A DNA stretch of 64,000 nucleotides from Streptomyces dioscori (GCF_003024195.1 NZ_KZ679040.1:350121-414120); one strand, 5' to 3'. Positions 18,441 to 29,023 are shown, counted from the first letter of the stretch. The notes: a model not told the origin generated them from the letters alone. Numbers and translations are program-made.

Positions 18441-18510
18441 CCGTCGCGACCGCCATCGCGACCGCCATCGCGACCGCCATCGCGACAGCCGTCGCGACCG
18501 CCGTCACTGC
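18441..18510. repeat. 12-bp minisatellite
   Basis: About five and a half copies of CGCCATCGCGAC, the last ones degenerate, lie in the divergent LacI-Gfo intergenic region. The rest of 18348-18720 has no gene that I can support. A Val/Ala repeat peptide on the minus strand is an artefact of the repeat. Confidence 0.65.
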
Positions 18511-18720
18511 GCTGTCACCATCACCATCACCCTCGCCGCCGCCCCGTCCGGCACAAAAGCCCGCCAGGCAACCCCAGCGACCCCAGCAGCCCTGGCCGGA
18601 AGTCACCCGAGTCGCGCGAACGAATGGTGCAGACCTTACGTCCGGCCGCGACGCCGTACGACCTTAAGGCCGCGCACCCCTCCCGTTCGCCCCCTCGAAC
18701 AACTCACCACCCTCGCGGTC

Positions 18721-18771
18721 TTGTCCGATCCGCTGCACAGAGGCTAGCTTCTTCTTACATAGAAAGCGCTT
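18721..18771 (+). promoter_or_regulatory. Promoter and LacI-type operator of the Gfo operon
   Basis: TTGTCC (18721-18726) and TAGCTT (18745-18750) are spaced by 18 bases. The palindrome AAGCGCTT (18764-18771), within AGAAAGCGCTTGCT, sits just after the predicted start point and has the central CG typical of LacI-family operators. Confidence 0.55.
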
Positions 18772-18825
18772 GCTGCGACGCTCGCCAGTTCGTACGCGGC
18801 GCGGGACGCGTACGAAAGGAATGAC

Positions 18826-19977
18826 GTGACACGCAAGACGGTGCGCATCGCCATGAACGGCGTGACGGGACGCATGGGCTACCGCCAGCACCTCGTCCGC
18901 TCGATCCTCGCCCTGCGCGAGCAGGGCGGTCTCGACCTCGGCGACGGTGACGTGCTGTGGCCCGAACCGGTCCTCGTCGGCCGCCGCGAGCACGCCCTGA
19001 AGGCGCTCGCCGACCAGCACGGCATCGAGCACTGGTCCACCGACCTGGACGCGGTCCTAGCCGACCCGACCATCGACATCTACTTCGACGCGCAGGTCAC
19101 CTCGGCCCGCGAGGAGGCGCTCAAGAAGGCGATCGCGGCCGGCAAGCACATCTACACGGAGAAGCCGACCGCGACGGGCCTCGACGGCGCCCTCGCGCTG
19201 GCCCGCCAGGCGAACGAGGCCGGCATCAAGCACGGCGTCGTGCAGGACAAACTCTTCCTCCCGGGCCTGCTCAAGCTCAAGCGGCTCATCGACGGCGGCT
19301 TCTTCGGCCGTGTCCTGTCCATCCGCGGCGAGTTCGGCTACTGGGTCTTCGAGGGCGACTGGCAGTCCGCCCAGCGCCCCTCGTGGAACTACCGGACCGA
19401 GGACGGCGGCGGCATCGTCGTCGACATGTTCCCGCACTGGGAGTATGTGCTGCACGAGCTGTTCGGCCGCGTGAAGTCGGTCCAGGCGCTCACCGCCACG
19501 CACATCCCGCAGCGCTGGGACGAGGGCGACAAGCCCTACGACGCCACCGCCGACGACGCCGCGTACGGCGTCTTCGAACTCGACGGCGGCGCGATCGCCC
19601 AGATCAACTCCTCCTGGGCGGTCCGCGTCAACCGCGACGAACTCGTGGAGTTCCAGGTCGACGGCACCGAGGGCTCGGCCGTCGCCGGACTGCGCAACTG
19701 CCGCGTCCAGCACCGCTCGGCGACCCCCAAGCCGGTCTGGAACCCGGACATCCCCGCCACCGAGGTCTTCCGTGACCAGTGGCAGGAGGTGCCGGACAAC
19801 GGCGAGTTCGACAACGGCTTCAAGGCCCAGTGGGAGCTGTTCCTCCGGCACGTCTACGCCGACGCCCCGTACCACTGGGACCTGCTGGCCGGCGCCCGCG
19901 GCGTCCAGCTCGCCGAGCTGGGCCTGAAGTCCTCCGCCGAGGGCCGCCGCTTCGACGTCCCGGAGATCTCCCTGTGA
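18826..19977 (+). CDS. Gfo/Idh/MocA family oxidoreductase
   Basis: This 383-residue NAD(P)-dependent dehydrogenase has a Rossmann start (VRIAMNGVTGRMGYRQHLV), then IYFDAQVTSARE, the typical EKP motif in IYTEKPTATG, and a C-terminal alpha/beta domain (WNYRTEDGGGIVVDMFPHW). The family oxidises sugars or cyclitols such as inositol. GAAAGGA precedes the GTG start. Its stop overlaps the next gene (GTGA), so it heads a three-gene operon. The N-terminal glycine loop GVTGRMG differs from the common GxGxxG, which may reflect a distinct subgroup. Confidence 0.88.
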   Translation: MTRKTVRIAMNGVTGRMGYRQHLVRSILALREQGGLDLGDGDVLWPEPVLVGRREHALKALADQHGIEHWSTDLDAVLADPTIDIYFDAQVTSAREEALKKAIAAGKHIYTEKPTATGLDGALALARQANEAGIKHGVVQDKLFLPGLLKLKRLIDGGFFGRVLSIRGEFGYWVFEGDWQSAQRPSWNYRTEDGGGIVVDMFPHWEYVLHELFGRVKSVQALTATHIPQRWDEGDKPYDATADDAAYGVFELDGGAIAQINSSWAVRVNRDELVEFQVDGTEGSAVAGLRNCRVQHRSATPKPVWNPDIPATEVFRDQWQEVPDNGEFDNGFKAQWELFLRHVYADAPYHWDLLAGARGVQLAELGLKSSAEGRRFDVPEISL

Positions 19978-21148
19978 CGTACGGAAGAATCCAGCTCCCC
20001 GGCGCCGACGGCAGCCTGCGCACCTACACCCCCCGCGCCACCCCTCTCCAGGTCACCGCAGGCGCCCCTTTCGCTGCCCGTACGGTCTTCTCCGCGGCGC
20101 ACGTGGTCGCCGACCCGTACGCCGATGTGTCGCCCGACTCGCCCGCCGCCGTCGACTGGGACGCCACCCTCGCCTTCCGCCGCCATCTGTGGTCCCACGG
20201 ACTGGGTGTCGCCGAGGCGATGGACACCGCACAGCGGGGGATGGGCCTCGACTGGGCGGGCGCGGCCGAGCTGATCCGCCGCTCGTCGGCGGAGGCGAAG
20301 TCGGTCGGCGGCCTGATCGCCTGCGGCGTCGGCACCGACCAGCTGCCCGTCACCGAGATCGGCCACCCGTACAGCCTGGACGAGGTGCGGGCGGCGTACG
20401 AGGAACAGCTGGCCCTGGTCGAGGAGTCCGGCTCCCAGGCCATCCTGATGGCCTCGCGCGCCCTCGCCGCCGTCGCCAAGGGCCCCGAGGACTACCTGGA
20501 GGTCTACGGCCACCTGCTGCGCCAGGCCGCCGAACCGGTGGTCCTGCACTGGCTGGGCCCGATGTTCGACCCGGCCCTGGAGGGCTACTGGGGCAGCACC
20601 GACCTGGACGCCGCCACCAACACCTTCCTCCAGGTCATCGCCGCCCACCCCGACAAGGTCGACGGCATCAAGGTCTCGCTGCTGGACGCGCGGCGCGAGA
20701 TCGACCTGCGCCGCAAGCTCCCGGACGGGGTGCGCTGCTACACCGGCGACGACTTCAACTACCCCGAGCTGATCGCGGGCGACGACCAGGGCTTCAGCCA
20801 CGCCCTGCTCGGCATCTTCGACCCGCTGGGCCCGCTGGCGGCCGAGGCGGTACGCGTCCTGGACACCGGTGACGTACGCGGCTTCCGCGCGCTCCTCGAC
20901 CCCACCGTCGAACTCTCCCGCCACCTCTTCCAGACCCCCACCCGCTTCTACAAGACGGGCGTGGTGTTCCTGGCCTGGCTCGCGGGCCACCAGTCCCACT
21001 TCACGATGGTCGGCGGCCTGCAGTCGGCCCGCTCGCTCCCGCACCTGTCCCGGGCGTACGAACTCGCCGACGGCCTGGGCCTGTTCCCCGATCCGGCACT
21101 GGCCGAGACCCGTATGAAGAACCTGCTCTCCCTGTACGGAGTGAACCA

Positions 21149-21152
<4 letters not shown>
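19974..21152 (+). CDS. DUF993 (dihydrodipicolinate synthase-like) protein
   Basis: This 392-residue soluble protein of the DUF993 family is remotely related to class I (DapA-type) aldolases. Recognised pieces are VDWDATLAFRRHLWSHGLGV, GLIACGVGTDQL, the Lys-bearing VDGIKVSLLDARREI, and CYTGDDFNYPELI. The Lys in KVSLL is where DapA-type enzymes form a Schiff base, so an aldolase or dehydratase step is possible. It is coupled by GTGA overlaps on both sides to an oxidoreductase and an isomerase. Together they look like oxidation, rearrangement and cleavage of one sugar. The exact reaction is not known to me. Confidence 0.85.
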
Positions 21153-22030
<878 letters not shown>

Positions 22031-22120
22031 CGGACTGACGGCCCAGGGAGGACACCGCACGACGCCATCGGGCCCACGCCGCCACCGCACGGCGCGGGCC
22101 CGATACCTGTCCACACCTGT

Positions 22121-22852
22121 CTACGCGTCGAGGATGTGCCGCAGATAGGCGTGCGGGTCGGCGAGATAGCGGCGCCAGTGGTCCACGACGCCGAGCTCCC
22201 GCCAGGCGACCCTGCGCATACCGTGGTCGCCGACCTCGACGATGTCCGCGCCGGGCAGGGCGGTCAGCAGGGGTGAGTGAGTGGCACAGACGACCTGGCC
22301 GCCCTCCTTGGCCAACCGGTCGATGTGCCCGATCAGTTCGAGGCACGAGGCAAAGGAGAGGGCGGCCTCCGGCTCGTCCAGGACGTAGAGCCCGGTGTGC
22401 AGGAACTTCCCGCGGAACGCCGCGAGAAAGCCCTCGCCATGGCTGACCGAGTCCGGCGACAGCCCCTCCCGGCCCAGGGCGTCCAGCGCGGTCTCGGCCC
22501 GCAGGAAGAAGCCCTTGCGGGCCGCCCAGCTGGTGGCCATCCGGCGCCCGCGCGGGGCCGCGTCGAACCGCATCCGCTCGCCGAGCGCCGACTTGCCCCG
22601 CGGGGAGGCGTAGCGCCAGTCGTGGGAGCCGCCGTAGGAGTCCAGCCCGAACCCCTCCGCCAGCGCCTCGACCAGGGTCGACTTCCCCGAGCCGTTCTCC
22701 CCGACCAGAAAGGTCACCGGCGCGGTGAACCGCAGTCCCTCCTCGATCAGCTGCCGGACGCAGGGCACGGACCAGGGCCAGACGTCCTCGTCGTACGAGG
22801 AGAGGTGGGCATACGCGCGTTCGACGATCACCCGCCCAGTGTCGCGCAACAC
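22121..22852 (-). CDS. AAA-family ATPase (ABC/SMC-like)
   Basis: This 243-residue soluble ATPase has Walker A FLVGENGSGKSTL (near residue 50), a signature-like region with SHGEGF, Walker B YVLDEPEAALS and H-loop VVCATHSPLL. The layout matches single-domain ABC-type ATPases of the SMC/OLD/RecF kind, not importers. The function is unknown; relatives act in DNA repair, defence or stress. It stands alone, convergent with the sugar operon. The start could be the GTG at 22852 or a GTG at 22831. Confidence 0.78.
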   Translation of the reverse strand: MLRDTGRVIVERAYAHLSSYDEDVWPWSVPCVRQLIEEGLRFTAPVTFLVGENGSGKSTLVEALAEGFGLDSYGGSHDWRYASPRGKSALGERMRFDAAPRGRRMATSWAARKGFFLRAETALDALGREGLSPDSVSHGEGFLAAFRGKFLHTGLYVLDEPEAALSFASCLELIGHIDRLAKEGGQVVCATHSPLLTALPGADIVEVGDHGMRRVAWRELGVVDHWRRYLADPHAYLRHILDA

Positions 22853-22999
22853 GAGCGCCCGCCCCCGCTCGAAAAAAGCTCAAAAAAATCTCAAGCAACC
22901 GTGCAACCCTCCCCCCACCTCGCGGGTCGTACGTGGCATCAGAACCTTTGGAGGGGGATCCGGGGGGATCGCGGGGGTTCTGATCTGGGGGAGGGGAAC

Positions 23000-23031
23000 C
23001 GAGGGGCCCGGTCGACGGACCGGGCCCCTCG
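23000..23031. terminator. Strong bidirectional terminator
   Basis: A perfect 14-bp stem with loop GACG: left arm 23000-23013, right arm 23018-23031. It ends the ribose operon on the minus strand, 44 bases after the rbsD stop. Two copies of a motif like TATGTGGGGAGACCCCGGT follow at 23036-23073, in the 222-base gap 22853-23074. Confidence 0.8.
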
Positions 23032-23074
23032 AAATATGTGCGGAGACCCCGGTATATGTGGGGAGACCCCGGTG

Positions 23075-23467
23075 CTAGAAGAACACTCCGCACCGCAGCA
23101 GCACATTCGCGTACGGGCGCGCCTCGCCGGTCCGGACGATCAGGCGGGCGCCGGCCGACAGGGTCTTCAGCTCCTCGTGGGTGACGTGGGTCAGCGTGGT
23201 CGGGAAGCGGGCGGTCAGGAGCGCGGATGCCTCCGGGTTGGACGCGCGTACCTCCGTCGCCGCCGTCGCCCCCTCCACCACCAGTTCTTCCAGCAGGCCC
23301 TCCAGGACCTCCTGGAACGACGGCACCCCGGCCCGGAAGGCGAGGTCCACGACCCGTGGGCCGGCCGGGATCGGCATGCCCGCGTCGCAGATCAGTACGC
23401 CGTCGCCGTGGCCCAGTTCAGCTGTCGCGCCTGCCAGGTGGCGGTTCAGTATTCCGGTCCTCTTCAT
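23075..23467 (-). CDS. rbsD: D-ribose pyranase RbsD
   Basis: This 130-residue cytoplasmic enzyme interconverts the pyranose and furanose forms of ribose so that ribokinase can use it. Hallmarks are MKRTGILNRHLAGATAELGH with the active-site His, ICDAGMPIPAG, and the C-terminal GEARPYANVLLRCGVFF. Its length is usual for the family. The ATG overlaps the rbsK stop (ATGA), and it is the last gene of the ribose operon, followed by a strong hairpin. Confidence 0.93.
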   Translation of the reverse strand: MKRTGILNRHLAGATAELGHGDGVLICDAGMPIPAGPRVVDLAFRAGVPSFQEVLEGLLEELVVEGATAATEVRASNPEASALLTARFPTTLTHVTHEELKTLSAGARLIVRTGEARPYANVLLRCGVFF

Positions 23468-24369
23468 ACGGCGGCGACCTCTTCGGCAGTGGGGAAGGAC
23501 GCCTGCGCGCCCTGGCGGGTGACGGCGACGGCGCCCACGCGGGCCGCGTACGCCGCCGAGTCCGCGAGGGACTCGCCCGTGCCGAGGCGCCAGGCCAGCG
23601 CCGCGGTGAAGGAGTCGCCCGCGCCGGTCGTGTCCACGGCGGTCACCTCGACGGCGGGGACCCGGGCCGTGCCCGACGCGTCGGCGACCAGCGCGCCCTC
23701 CTCGCCCAGGGTGACGACCACCGAGCGCGGGCCGAGAGCCAGCAGCGCGCCGGCCCACTCCTCGGGGGTCGCGCCCGCGTCGGCGCCGAGCACCACCCGC
23801 GCCTCGTGCTCGTTCACGATCAGCGGGTCGCAGGCGGCGAGGACCGGGGCGGGCAACTCCCGGGGCGGGGAGGGGTTGAGGACGAAGCGGGTGCCGGGGC
23901 GCAGGCCTCGTACGACCTCCTCGACCGTCTCCAGCGGGATCTCCAGCTGGGTGGAGACCACCCGGGAAGCCGCGAGCAGGGTCGAGGCCGAAGGCTCGCG
24001 GATGTCGTCCGGGGTGAGGCGGCCGTTCGCACCCGGCGACACCACGATGCTGTTGTCGCCGGACGGGTCCACGGTGATGAGCGCGACCCCGGTGGGCGCG
24101 CCGCCGACGAGGACGCCGGACGTGTCGACCCCGGCCGCCCGCTGCGAGTCGAGCAGCAGCCGGCCGTGCGCGTCGTCGCCGACCCGGGCCAGGAGCGCCG
24201 TACGCGCCCCGAGCCGGGCGGCGGCGACGGCCTGGTTGGCGCCCTTGCCGCCCGGGTGCAGGGCCAGGTCGGAGCCGAGCACGGTCTCCCCGGCGCCCGG
24301 CCGCCGCTCGACGCCGACGACCAGGTCGGCGTTGGCCGACCCGACGACCAGCAGGTCGTACTCGAACAT
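23464..24369 (-). CDS. rbsK: Ribokinase
   Basis: This 301-residue PfkB-family kinase phosphorylates ribose at O5. Motifs: the N-terminal GSANADLVVGVERRPGAGET, the substrate lid GGKGANQAVAAARLGA, and the C-terminal anion hole with catalytic Asp in DTTGAGDSFTAAL. It sits between the transporter fusion (41 bases upstream) and rbsD (overlapping), all on the minus strand. Length and order agree with ribose operons. Confidence 0.93.
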   Translation of the reverse strand: MFEYDLLVVGSANADLVVGVERRPGAGETVLGSDLALHPGGKGANQAVAAARLGARTALLARVGDDAHGRLLLDSQRAAGVDTSGVLVGGAPTGVALITVDPSGDNSIVVSPGANGRLTPDDIREPSASTLLAASRVVSTQLEIPLETVEEVVRGLRPGTRFVLNPSPPRELPAPVLAACDPLIVNEHEARVVLGADAGATPEEWAGALLALGPRSVVVTLGEEGALVADASGTARVPAVEVTAVDTTGAGDSFTAALAWRLGTGESLADSAAYAARVGAVAVTRQGAQASFPTAEEVAAV

Positions 24370-24409
24370 GAACTGTCTCCCTGGAAAGGTGAATACGGGG
24401 CGGTCGGTG

Positions 24410-26398
24410 TCAGCCCGTGAAGTCGGCCACGTTCTTCGACGTGACCACCTTCACCGGGACCTTCACCGTCTGCTCGGTCTTCTTGCCGTCGGCCGCCCGC
24501 AGCGCGTTCTCCACGGCGATCCTGCCCAGTTCCTTCGGCTGCTGGGCCACGGACGCGTACATCGTGCCGTCCGCGACGGCCTTCAGTCCGTCCGGCGTGC
24601 CGTCGAAGCCGATGACCTGGACCGACTTCCCGGCCTTGGAGCCGAGCGCCTTGATCGCGCCGAGCGCCATCTCGTCGTTCTCGGCGAAGACGCCCTGGAC
24701 GTCCGGGTGGGCCTGGAGCAGGTTCGTCATGACGTCGAGACCCTTGGTGCGGTCGAAGTCGGCGGGCTGCCTGGCGACCACCTCGATGCCCGGGTAGGCC
24801 TTCAGGCCCTCTTCGAAGCCCGCGCCGCGCTCACGGCTCGCGGACGTACCGGCCAGGCCCTGCAGGATGACGATCTTGCCCTTGCCGCCCAGCTTCTCGG
24901 CCAGCGCCTTGGCGCCGAGCTGTCCGCCCTCGACGTTGTCGGAGGCCACGAGCGCGGCCGTCCTCGCCTTGTTGACGCCCCGGTCGACGCCGACGACGGG
25001 GATGTCGGACTTGTTGGCGGAGCGCACCGAGGGGCCCGCCGCGTCCGAGTCCACCGGGTTGACGATGATCGAGTCGACGCCCTCGCTGGTGAAGTTCTGC
25101 AGCTGGTTGGCCTGCTGCGAGGCGTCGTTCTGCGCGTCGGTGACGGTCAGATCGGCCCCGAGCTTCTTCGCCTCGGCCTGCGCACCCGCCTTGATCTGTA
25201 CGAAGAAGGGGTTGTTCAGGGTGGAGAGGGACAGGCCGACCTTCGGTTTCTCGGACGACGACGAGCCGTTGTTGAAGATGCTCAGGCCGCCCACGACCGC
25301 CGCCACGAGGACGACGGCGAGCCCGTACTTGACCGCCTGCGGGCCCTTGCCCTTCAGGCCCGCCGCGCCCCCGGCCCCGGACGTCACCGGGGTCGCCCCG
25401 GCCTTGCGGCGCACGGTGTCGAGCAGCACCGCCAGCGCGATGACCACACCGATGACGACCTGCTGCCAGAACGCCGACACGGACAGGAGGTTGAGGCCGT
25501 TGCGCAGCACCGCGAGGATCAGCGCGCCGATCAGCGTCCCGGACGCCTTGCCGGTACCGCCCGCGAGGGAGGCGCCACCGATGACGACAGCGGCGATCGC
25601 GTCCAGCTCGTACCCCTGCGCGGCCTGGGGCTGCGCGGAGGAGAGCCGGGAGGCGAGCACGATGCCCGCGGCGGCGGCGAAGAGCCCGGACAGCGCGTAG
25701 ATGGCGAGCTTCTGCCGCTTCACCCGCAGCCCGGACAGGCGGGCCGCCTCCTCGTTGCCGCCGATCGCGTACATGGAACGCCCGATGTACGTACGTCCGA
25801 GGATCACGGCCGTGATCAGGCCGAGGACGATCATCACGAGGACCGGGACCGGCAGCCAGCCGCCGAGCGTGTCACCGAGGTGCGAGACCGAGTCGGGGAA
25901 GGCGATGGGGGAGCCCTGCGAGATCACCAGGGACAGACCGCGGCCCACCGACAGCATGGCGAGCGTCGCGATGAACGGCGGCAGCTTCCCGTACGAGATC
26001 AGGACGCCGTTGACGAGGCCGCACGCTATGCCGGTGGCGATGGCGAGGATCACCGCGATCCAGACCGGTACGCCCTCCGAAGTCGCCGTCCAGGCAAGGA
26101 CGGTGGCGGAGAGGGCGGCGACCGAGCCGACGGACAGGTCGATGCCCGCCGAGACGATCACGAAGGTCACACCGAAGGCGAGGATGGCGGTCACGGCCGC
26201 CTGGACGCCGATGTTGAGCAGGTTGTCCGTGGTCAGGAAGTCGCCGGACAGGGCCGACATCGCGATGACGAGGATGATGAGCGCGGTGAGCGCGCCGTTG
26301 TCGAGCAGGAGCCGGCGCAGGCCGCCGGAGGCACCCGAGGCGCCACCGCCCGGAGCGCCACTCGCGCCCGTTGTGCTCTTGAGCGTGTCAGTGGCCAC
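24410..26398 (-). CDS. Ribose ABC transporter permease fused to substrate-binding protein (RbsC-RbsB)
   Basis: This 662-residue fusion has residues 30-330 as an RbsC-type permease with about eight to ten helices (GVTFVIVSAGIDLSVGS, GAASLAGGTGKASG in the sense of AVVIGGASLAGG). A membrane segment near 356-372 is followed by a complete class I sugar-binding protein (LSTLNNPFFVQIKAGAQAEA, FTSEGVDSIIVNPVDSDA, GVDRGVNKA, FAENDEMALGA). In most bacteria these are two genes with the binding protein free or lipid-anchored. Here the extra helix would hold it outside next to the pore. The GTG start overlaps the end of rbsA by 11 bases. Confidence 0.9.
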   Translation of the reverse strand: MATDTLKSTTGASGAPGGGASGASGGLRRLLLDNGALTALIILVIAMSALSGDFLTTDNLLNIGVQAAVTAILAFGVTFVIVSAGIDLSVGSVAALSATVLAWTATSEGVPVWIAVILAIATGIACGLVNGVLISYGKLPPFIATLAMLSVGRGLSLVISQGSPIAFPDSVSHLGDTLGGWLPVPVLVMIVLGLITAVILGRTYIGRSMYAIGGNEEAARLSGLRVKRQKLAIYALSGLFAAAAGIVLASRLSSAQPQAAQGYELDAIAAVVIGGASLAGGTGKASGTLIGALILAVLRNGLNLLSVSAFWQQVVIGVVIALAVLLDTVRRKAGATPVTSGAGGAAGLKGKGPQAVKYGLAVVLVAAVVGGLSIFNNGSSSSEKPKVGLSLSTLNNPFFVQIKAGAQAEAKKLGADLTVTDAQNDASQQANQLQNFTSEGVDSIIVNPVDSDAAGPSVRSANKSDIPVVGVDRGVNKARTAALVASDNVEGGQLGAKALAEKLGGKGKIVILQGLAGTSASRERGAGFEEGLKAYPGIEVVARQPADFDRTKGLDVMTNLLQAHPDVQGVFAENDEMALGAIKALGSKAGKSVQVIGFDGTPDGLKAVADGTMYASVAQQPKELGRIAVENALRAADGKKTEQTVKVPVKVVTSKNVADFTG

Positions 26399-27971
26399 GG
26401 GGGTCCTCCACAGCGGTAGCAGGGGTTACAGGGGTAACGGAGTCGGTGAGTGATGCGGTGGTCGGTGTGCTGACGGCCAGTGCCATCACGGAGTCCTGGG
26501 TCGCCTCGTCGGCGGAGAGCTCACCGGCGATCCGGCCCTGGGCCATCACCAGCACCCGGTCGCTCATACCGAGCACCTCGGGCAGATCACTGGAGATCAT
26601 CAGGACGGCGTGGCCGGCGGCCGTGAGCGCGTTGACCAGCTGGTAGATCTCGACCTTGGCGCCCACGTCGATACCGCGGGTCGGCTCGTCGAGGATCAGC
26701 ACCTTGGTGTCGGCGAGCAGCCACTTGCCGATGACGACCTTCTGCTGGTTGCCGCCGGAGAGCGTGCGCACGTGCTGGCCGAGCCCGGCCATCCGTACGC
26801 CCAGCTGCTCGGCGATCTTCGCGGCGGCCGTCCGCTGCCCCTTGAGGTCGACGAGCCCGCCGCGGGTGGCCGCCCGCAGGGTGACGAGCCCGAGGTTCTC
26901 CTCCACGGAGGCGTCGAGCAGCAGACCCTGGCCTTTGCGGTCCTCGGGGACCAGCCCGATCCCGGCGGTCATCGCCGCGTTGACGTCGTGGCGGGGAAGC
27001 GGGCTGCCCGCGACGGCCACCGATCCCCTGTCGTACGGGTCGGCGCCGAAGACGGCTCGCACGACCTCGGTCCGGCCGGCTCCGACCAGACCGGCGATAC
27101 CGACGACCTCACCGGCCCGCACCTCGAAGGTCACATCGTGGAAGACACCGTTGCGGGTGAGCCCGTCGACGGTGAGCAGCGCCGGCGGGGTGTCGCTCTC
27201 CTGGTTGCTGTCGGGGCGTTCACGCGGGTACTGCAGCTCGATGGAACGGCCCACCATCATGCGTACGAGCTCGTCCTCGGGCGTGGAGGCGGGCACCTGG
27301 CCGACGCTCCGGCCGTCCCGGATGACCGTGACGCGGTCGCCGAGAGCGGCGATCTCCTCCAGGTGGTGGGTGATGAAGACGACGCCCACGCCGTCCTCGC
27401 GCAGCGTGCGCACGATCCGGAAGAGCTTCTCCACCTCCCCTGAGGTGAGCACCGCGGTCGGCTCGTCCATGATCAGCACGCGGGCGTCCAGGCTCAGCGC
27501 CTTCGCGATCTCGACCATCTGGAGGCGGGCGATGCCGAGTTCGCGGACCCGCGCGCGGGGGGAGACACTGACGCCGACCCGCTCCAGGAGCACGGCGGCG
27601 TCGGCCTCCATCCTCTTCCGGTCGATCATCCCGAGGCGGCGCGGCTGGCGGCCCAGGAAGATGTTCTCGGCGACGGTGAGGTCGGGGACCAGGTTGAACT
27701 CCTGGTAGATGGTCGCGATCCCGAGGCGCGCGGCGTCCTGCGCCCCGTGGATGCGGACCTTCTCGCCGTCGACGACGATCTTCCCCGCGTCGGGGCGGTA
27801 GGCGCCGGACAGCATCTTGATGAGGGTGCTCTTGCCGGCACCGTTCTCACCGAGCAGTACGTGCACCTCGCCGCGGCGCAGATCGAAGTCGACACTGTCG
27901 AGCGCGACCACACCGGGGAAGGTCTTGCGTATCCCTTCGATACGCAGCAACTCGTCCGGGCTGCTGCTCAC
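26388..27971 (-). CDS. rbsA: Ribose ABC transporter ATP-binding protein RbsA
   Basis: This 527-residue protein has two nucleotide-binding domains. Domain 1 carries LLGENGAGKSTL and LIMDEPTAVL. Domain 2 has VAGLVGAGRTEVV (degenerate Walker A, as usual for this family), LSGGNQQKV and LILDEPTRGID. AAAGGAG stands before the GTG at 27971. The start overlaps the stop of the regulator gene (GTGA), and the end overlaps the permease fusion, so the operon is translated as a coupled chain. It energises ribose import. Confidence 0.92.
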   Translation of the reverse strand: MSSSPDELLRIEGIRKTFPGVVALDSVDFDLRRGEVHVLLGENGAGKSTLIKMLSGAYRPDAGKIVVDGEKVRIHGAQDAARLGIATIYQEFNLVPDLTVAENIFLGRQPRRLGMIDRKRMEADAAVLLERVGVSVSPRARVRELGIARLQMVEIAKALSLDARVLIMDEPTAVLTSGEVEKLFRIVRTLREDGVGVVFITHHLEEIAALGDRVTVIRDGRSVGQVPASTPEDELVRMMVGRSIELQYPRERPDSNQESDTPPALLTVDGLTRNGVFHDVTFEVRAGEVVGIAGLVGAGRTEVVRAVFGADPYDRGSVAVAGSPLPRHDVNAAMTAGIGLVPEDRKGQGLLLDASVEENLGLVTLRAATRGGLVDLKGQRTAAAKIAEQLGVRMAGLGQHVRTLSGGNQQKVVIGKWLLADTKVLILDEPTRGIDVGAKVEIYQLVNALTAAGHAVLMISSDLPEVLGMSDRVLVMAQGRIAGELSADEATQDSVMALAVSTPTTASLTDSVTPVTPATAVEDPRGH

Positions 27972-29023
27972 GGGTTGCTCCTTTGAGTGACGTTCACGGG
28001 TGCGCTGTCCATGGGAGCGCTGTCCATGGGGGGCGGTTCGCCGCAGGAGCGGCGGACGACGAGGGCGGCGGGGAGGGTGACCGACTGCGGGGGCCGCCCC
28101 TCGATGAGGTCGACGACGGCGCGTACGGCGGCGCGGCCCAGTTCGGGGGTCGGCTGGGCGATCGCCGTGACCGGCGGATCGGTGTGCACGAACCACGGGA
28201 TGTCGTCGAACGCGGCGAGCGCGATGTCGTCGGGCACGCGGAGACCACGCGCCCGTACGGCGTCCAGGGCGCCCAGGGCCATCAGGTTGTCGGCCGCGAA
28301 GACGACCTCGGGCGGCTCGGCCAGGTCGAGGAACTCCTCGGTGGCCCGCCGGCCGCTGGCCGCCTGGAAGTCGCCCTGCCCGATGTAGGCGTCGGGGAGC
28401 GGGAGCCCGTAAGCGCGCAGGGCCTCCCGGAAGGCGTCGACGCGCTCGCTGCCGGTGGTGGTGGCGGCCGGGCCCGCGATGATCGCGAGCCTGCGGTGGC
28501 CGAGGCCGTACAGGTGGGCGACGAGATCGCGCACGGCGGCGCGGCCGTCGGCCCGGACGACGGGCACGTCCAGGCCCGGTATCCACCGGTCGACGAAGAC
28601 CATCGGCGTACCCGAGCGCGCGGCGTCCAGCATCAGCGGGGAGCCGCCGTCCGTGGGGGACACGAGCAGGCCGTCGATACGGCGGTCGAGGAGCGTACGG
28701 ACGTGATGGTCCTGCAGCTCGGGCCGCTCGTCGGCGTTGCCGATGATGACGCTGTAACCGAGGGCGCGGGCCTCCTCCTCGACGGAGCGGGCCAGTTCGG
28801 TGAAGTACGGGTTCAGTACGTCGCTGATGACCAGGCCGAGGGTGTGGGTCTGGTCGGTGCGCAGGGAGCGGGCGACGGCGTTCGGGCGGTAGCCCAGCGC
28901 CCCAACGGCGGCCAGTACGCGGGCGCGGGCGTCGGCGCTGACCGACGGGTGGTCGTTCAGGACCCGCGACACCGTGGCGACGGACACGCCCGCCTCGGCG
29001 GCGACGTCCTTGATGCTCGCCAT
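27968..29023 (-). CDS. rbsR: LacI-family ribose operon repressor RbsR
   Basis: This 351-residue regulator has an N-terminal HTH (SIKDVAAEAGVSVATVSRVL), hinge AVARSLRT and sugar-binding domain (LGLVISDVLNPYF, HRRLAIIAGPAATT, VVFAADNLMALGA, LAAFDDIPWF). AAGGAGG precedes the ATG at 29023. It is the first gene of the ribose operon, and two near-identical operator sequences lie upstream, so it is expected to repress its own operon until ribose is present. The C-terminus carries a duplicated Pro-Met-Asp-Ser-Ala motif. Confidence 0.9.
   Translation of the reverse strand: MASIKDVAAEAGVSVATVSRVLNDHPSVSADARARVLAAVGALGYRPNAVARSLRTDQTHTLGLVISDVLNPYFTELARSVEEEARALGYSVIIGNADERPELQDHHVRTLLDRRIDGLLVSPTDGGSPLMLDAARSGTPMVFVDRWIPGLDVPVVRADGRAAVRDLVAHLYGLGHRRLAIIAGPAATTTGSERVDAFREALRAYGLPLPDAYIGQGDFQAASGRRATEEFLDLAEPPEVVFAADNLMALGALDAVRARGLRVPDDIALAAFDDIPWFVHTDPPVTAIAQPTPELGRAAVRAVVDLIEGRPPQSVTLPAALVVRRSCGEPPPMDSAPMDSAPVNVTQRSNP

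Noticed and set aside
18441..18510. Possible CRISPR array
   Set aside because: The units are 12 bp in direct contact with no unique spacers, and no cas genes are present.
22277..26419. Open frame of 1380 codons on the plus strand across the ribose operon
   Set aside because: It runs opposite to rbsD, rbsK and the permease fusion, which have clear motifs; its sequence is low complexity.
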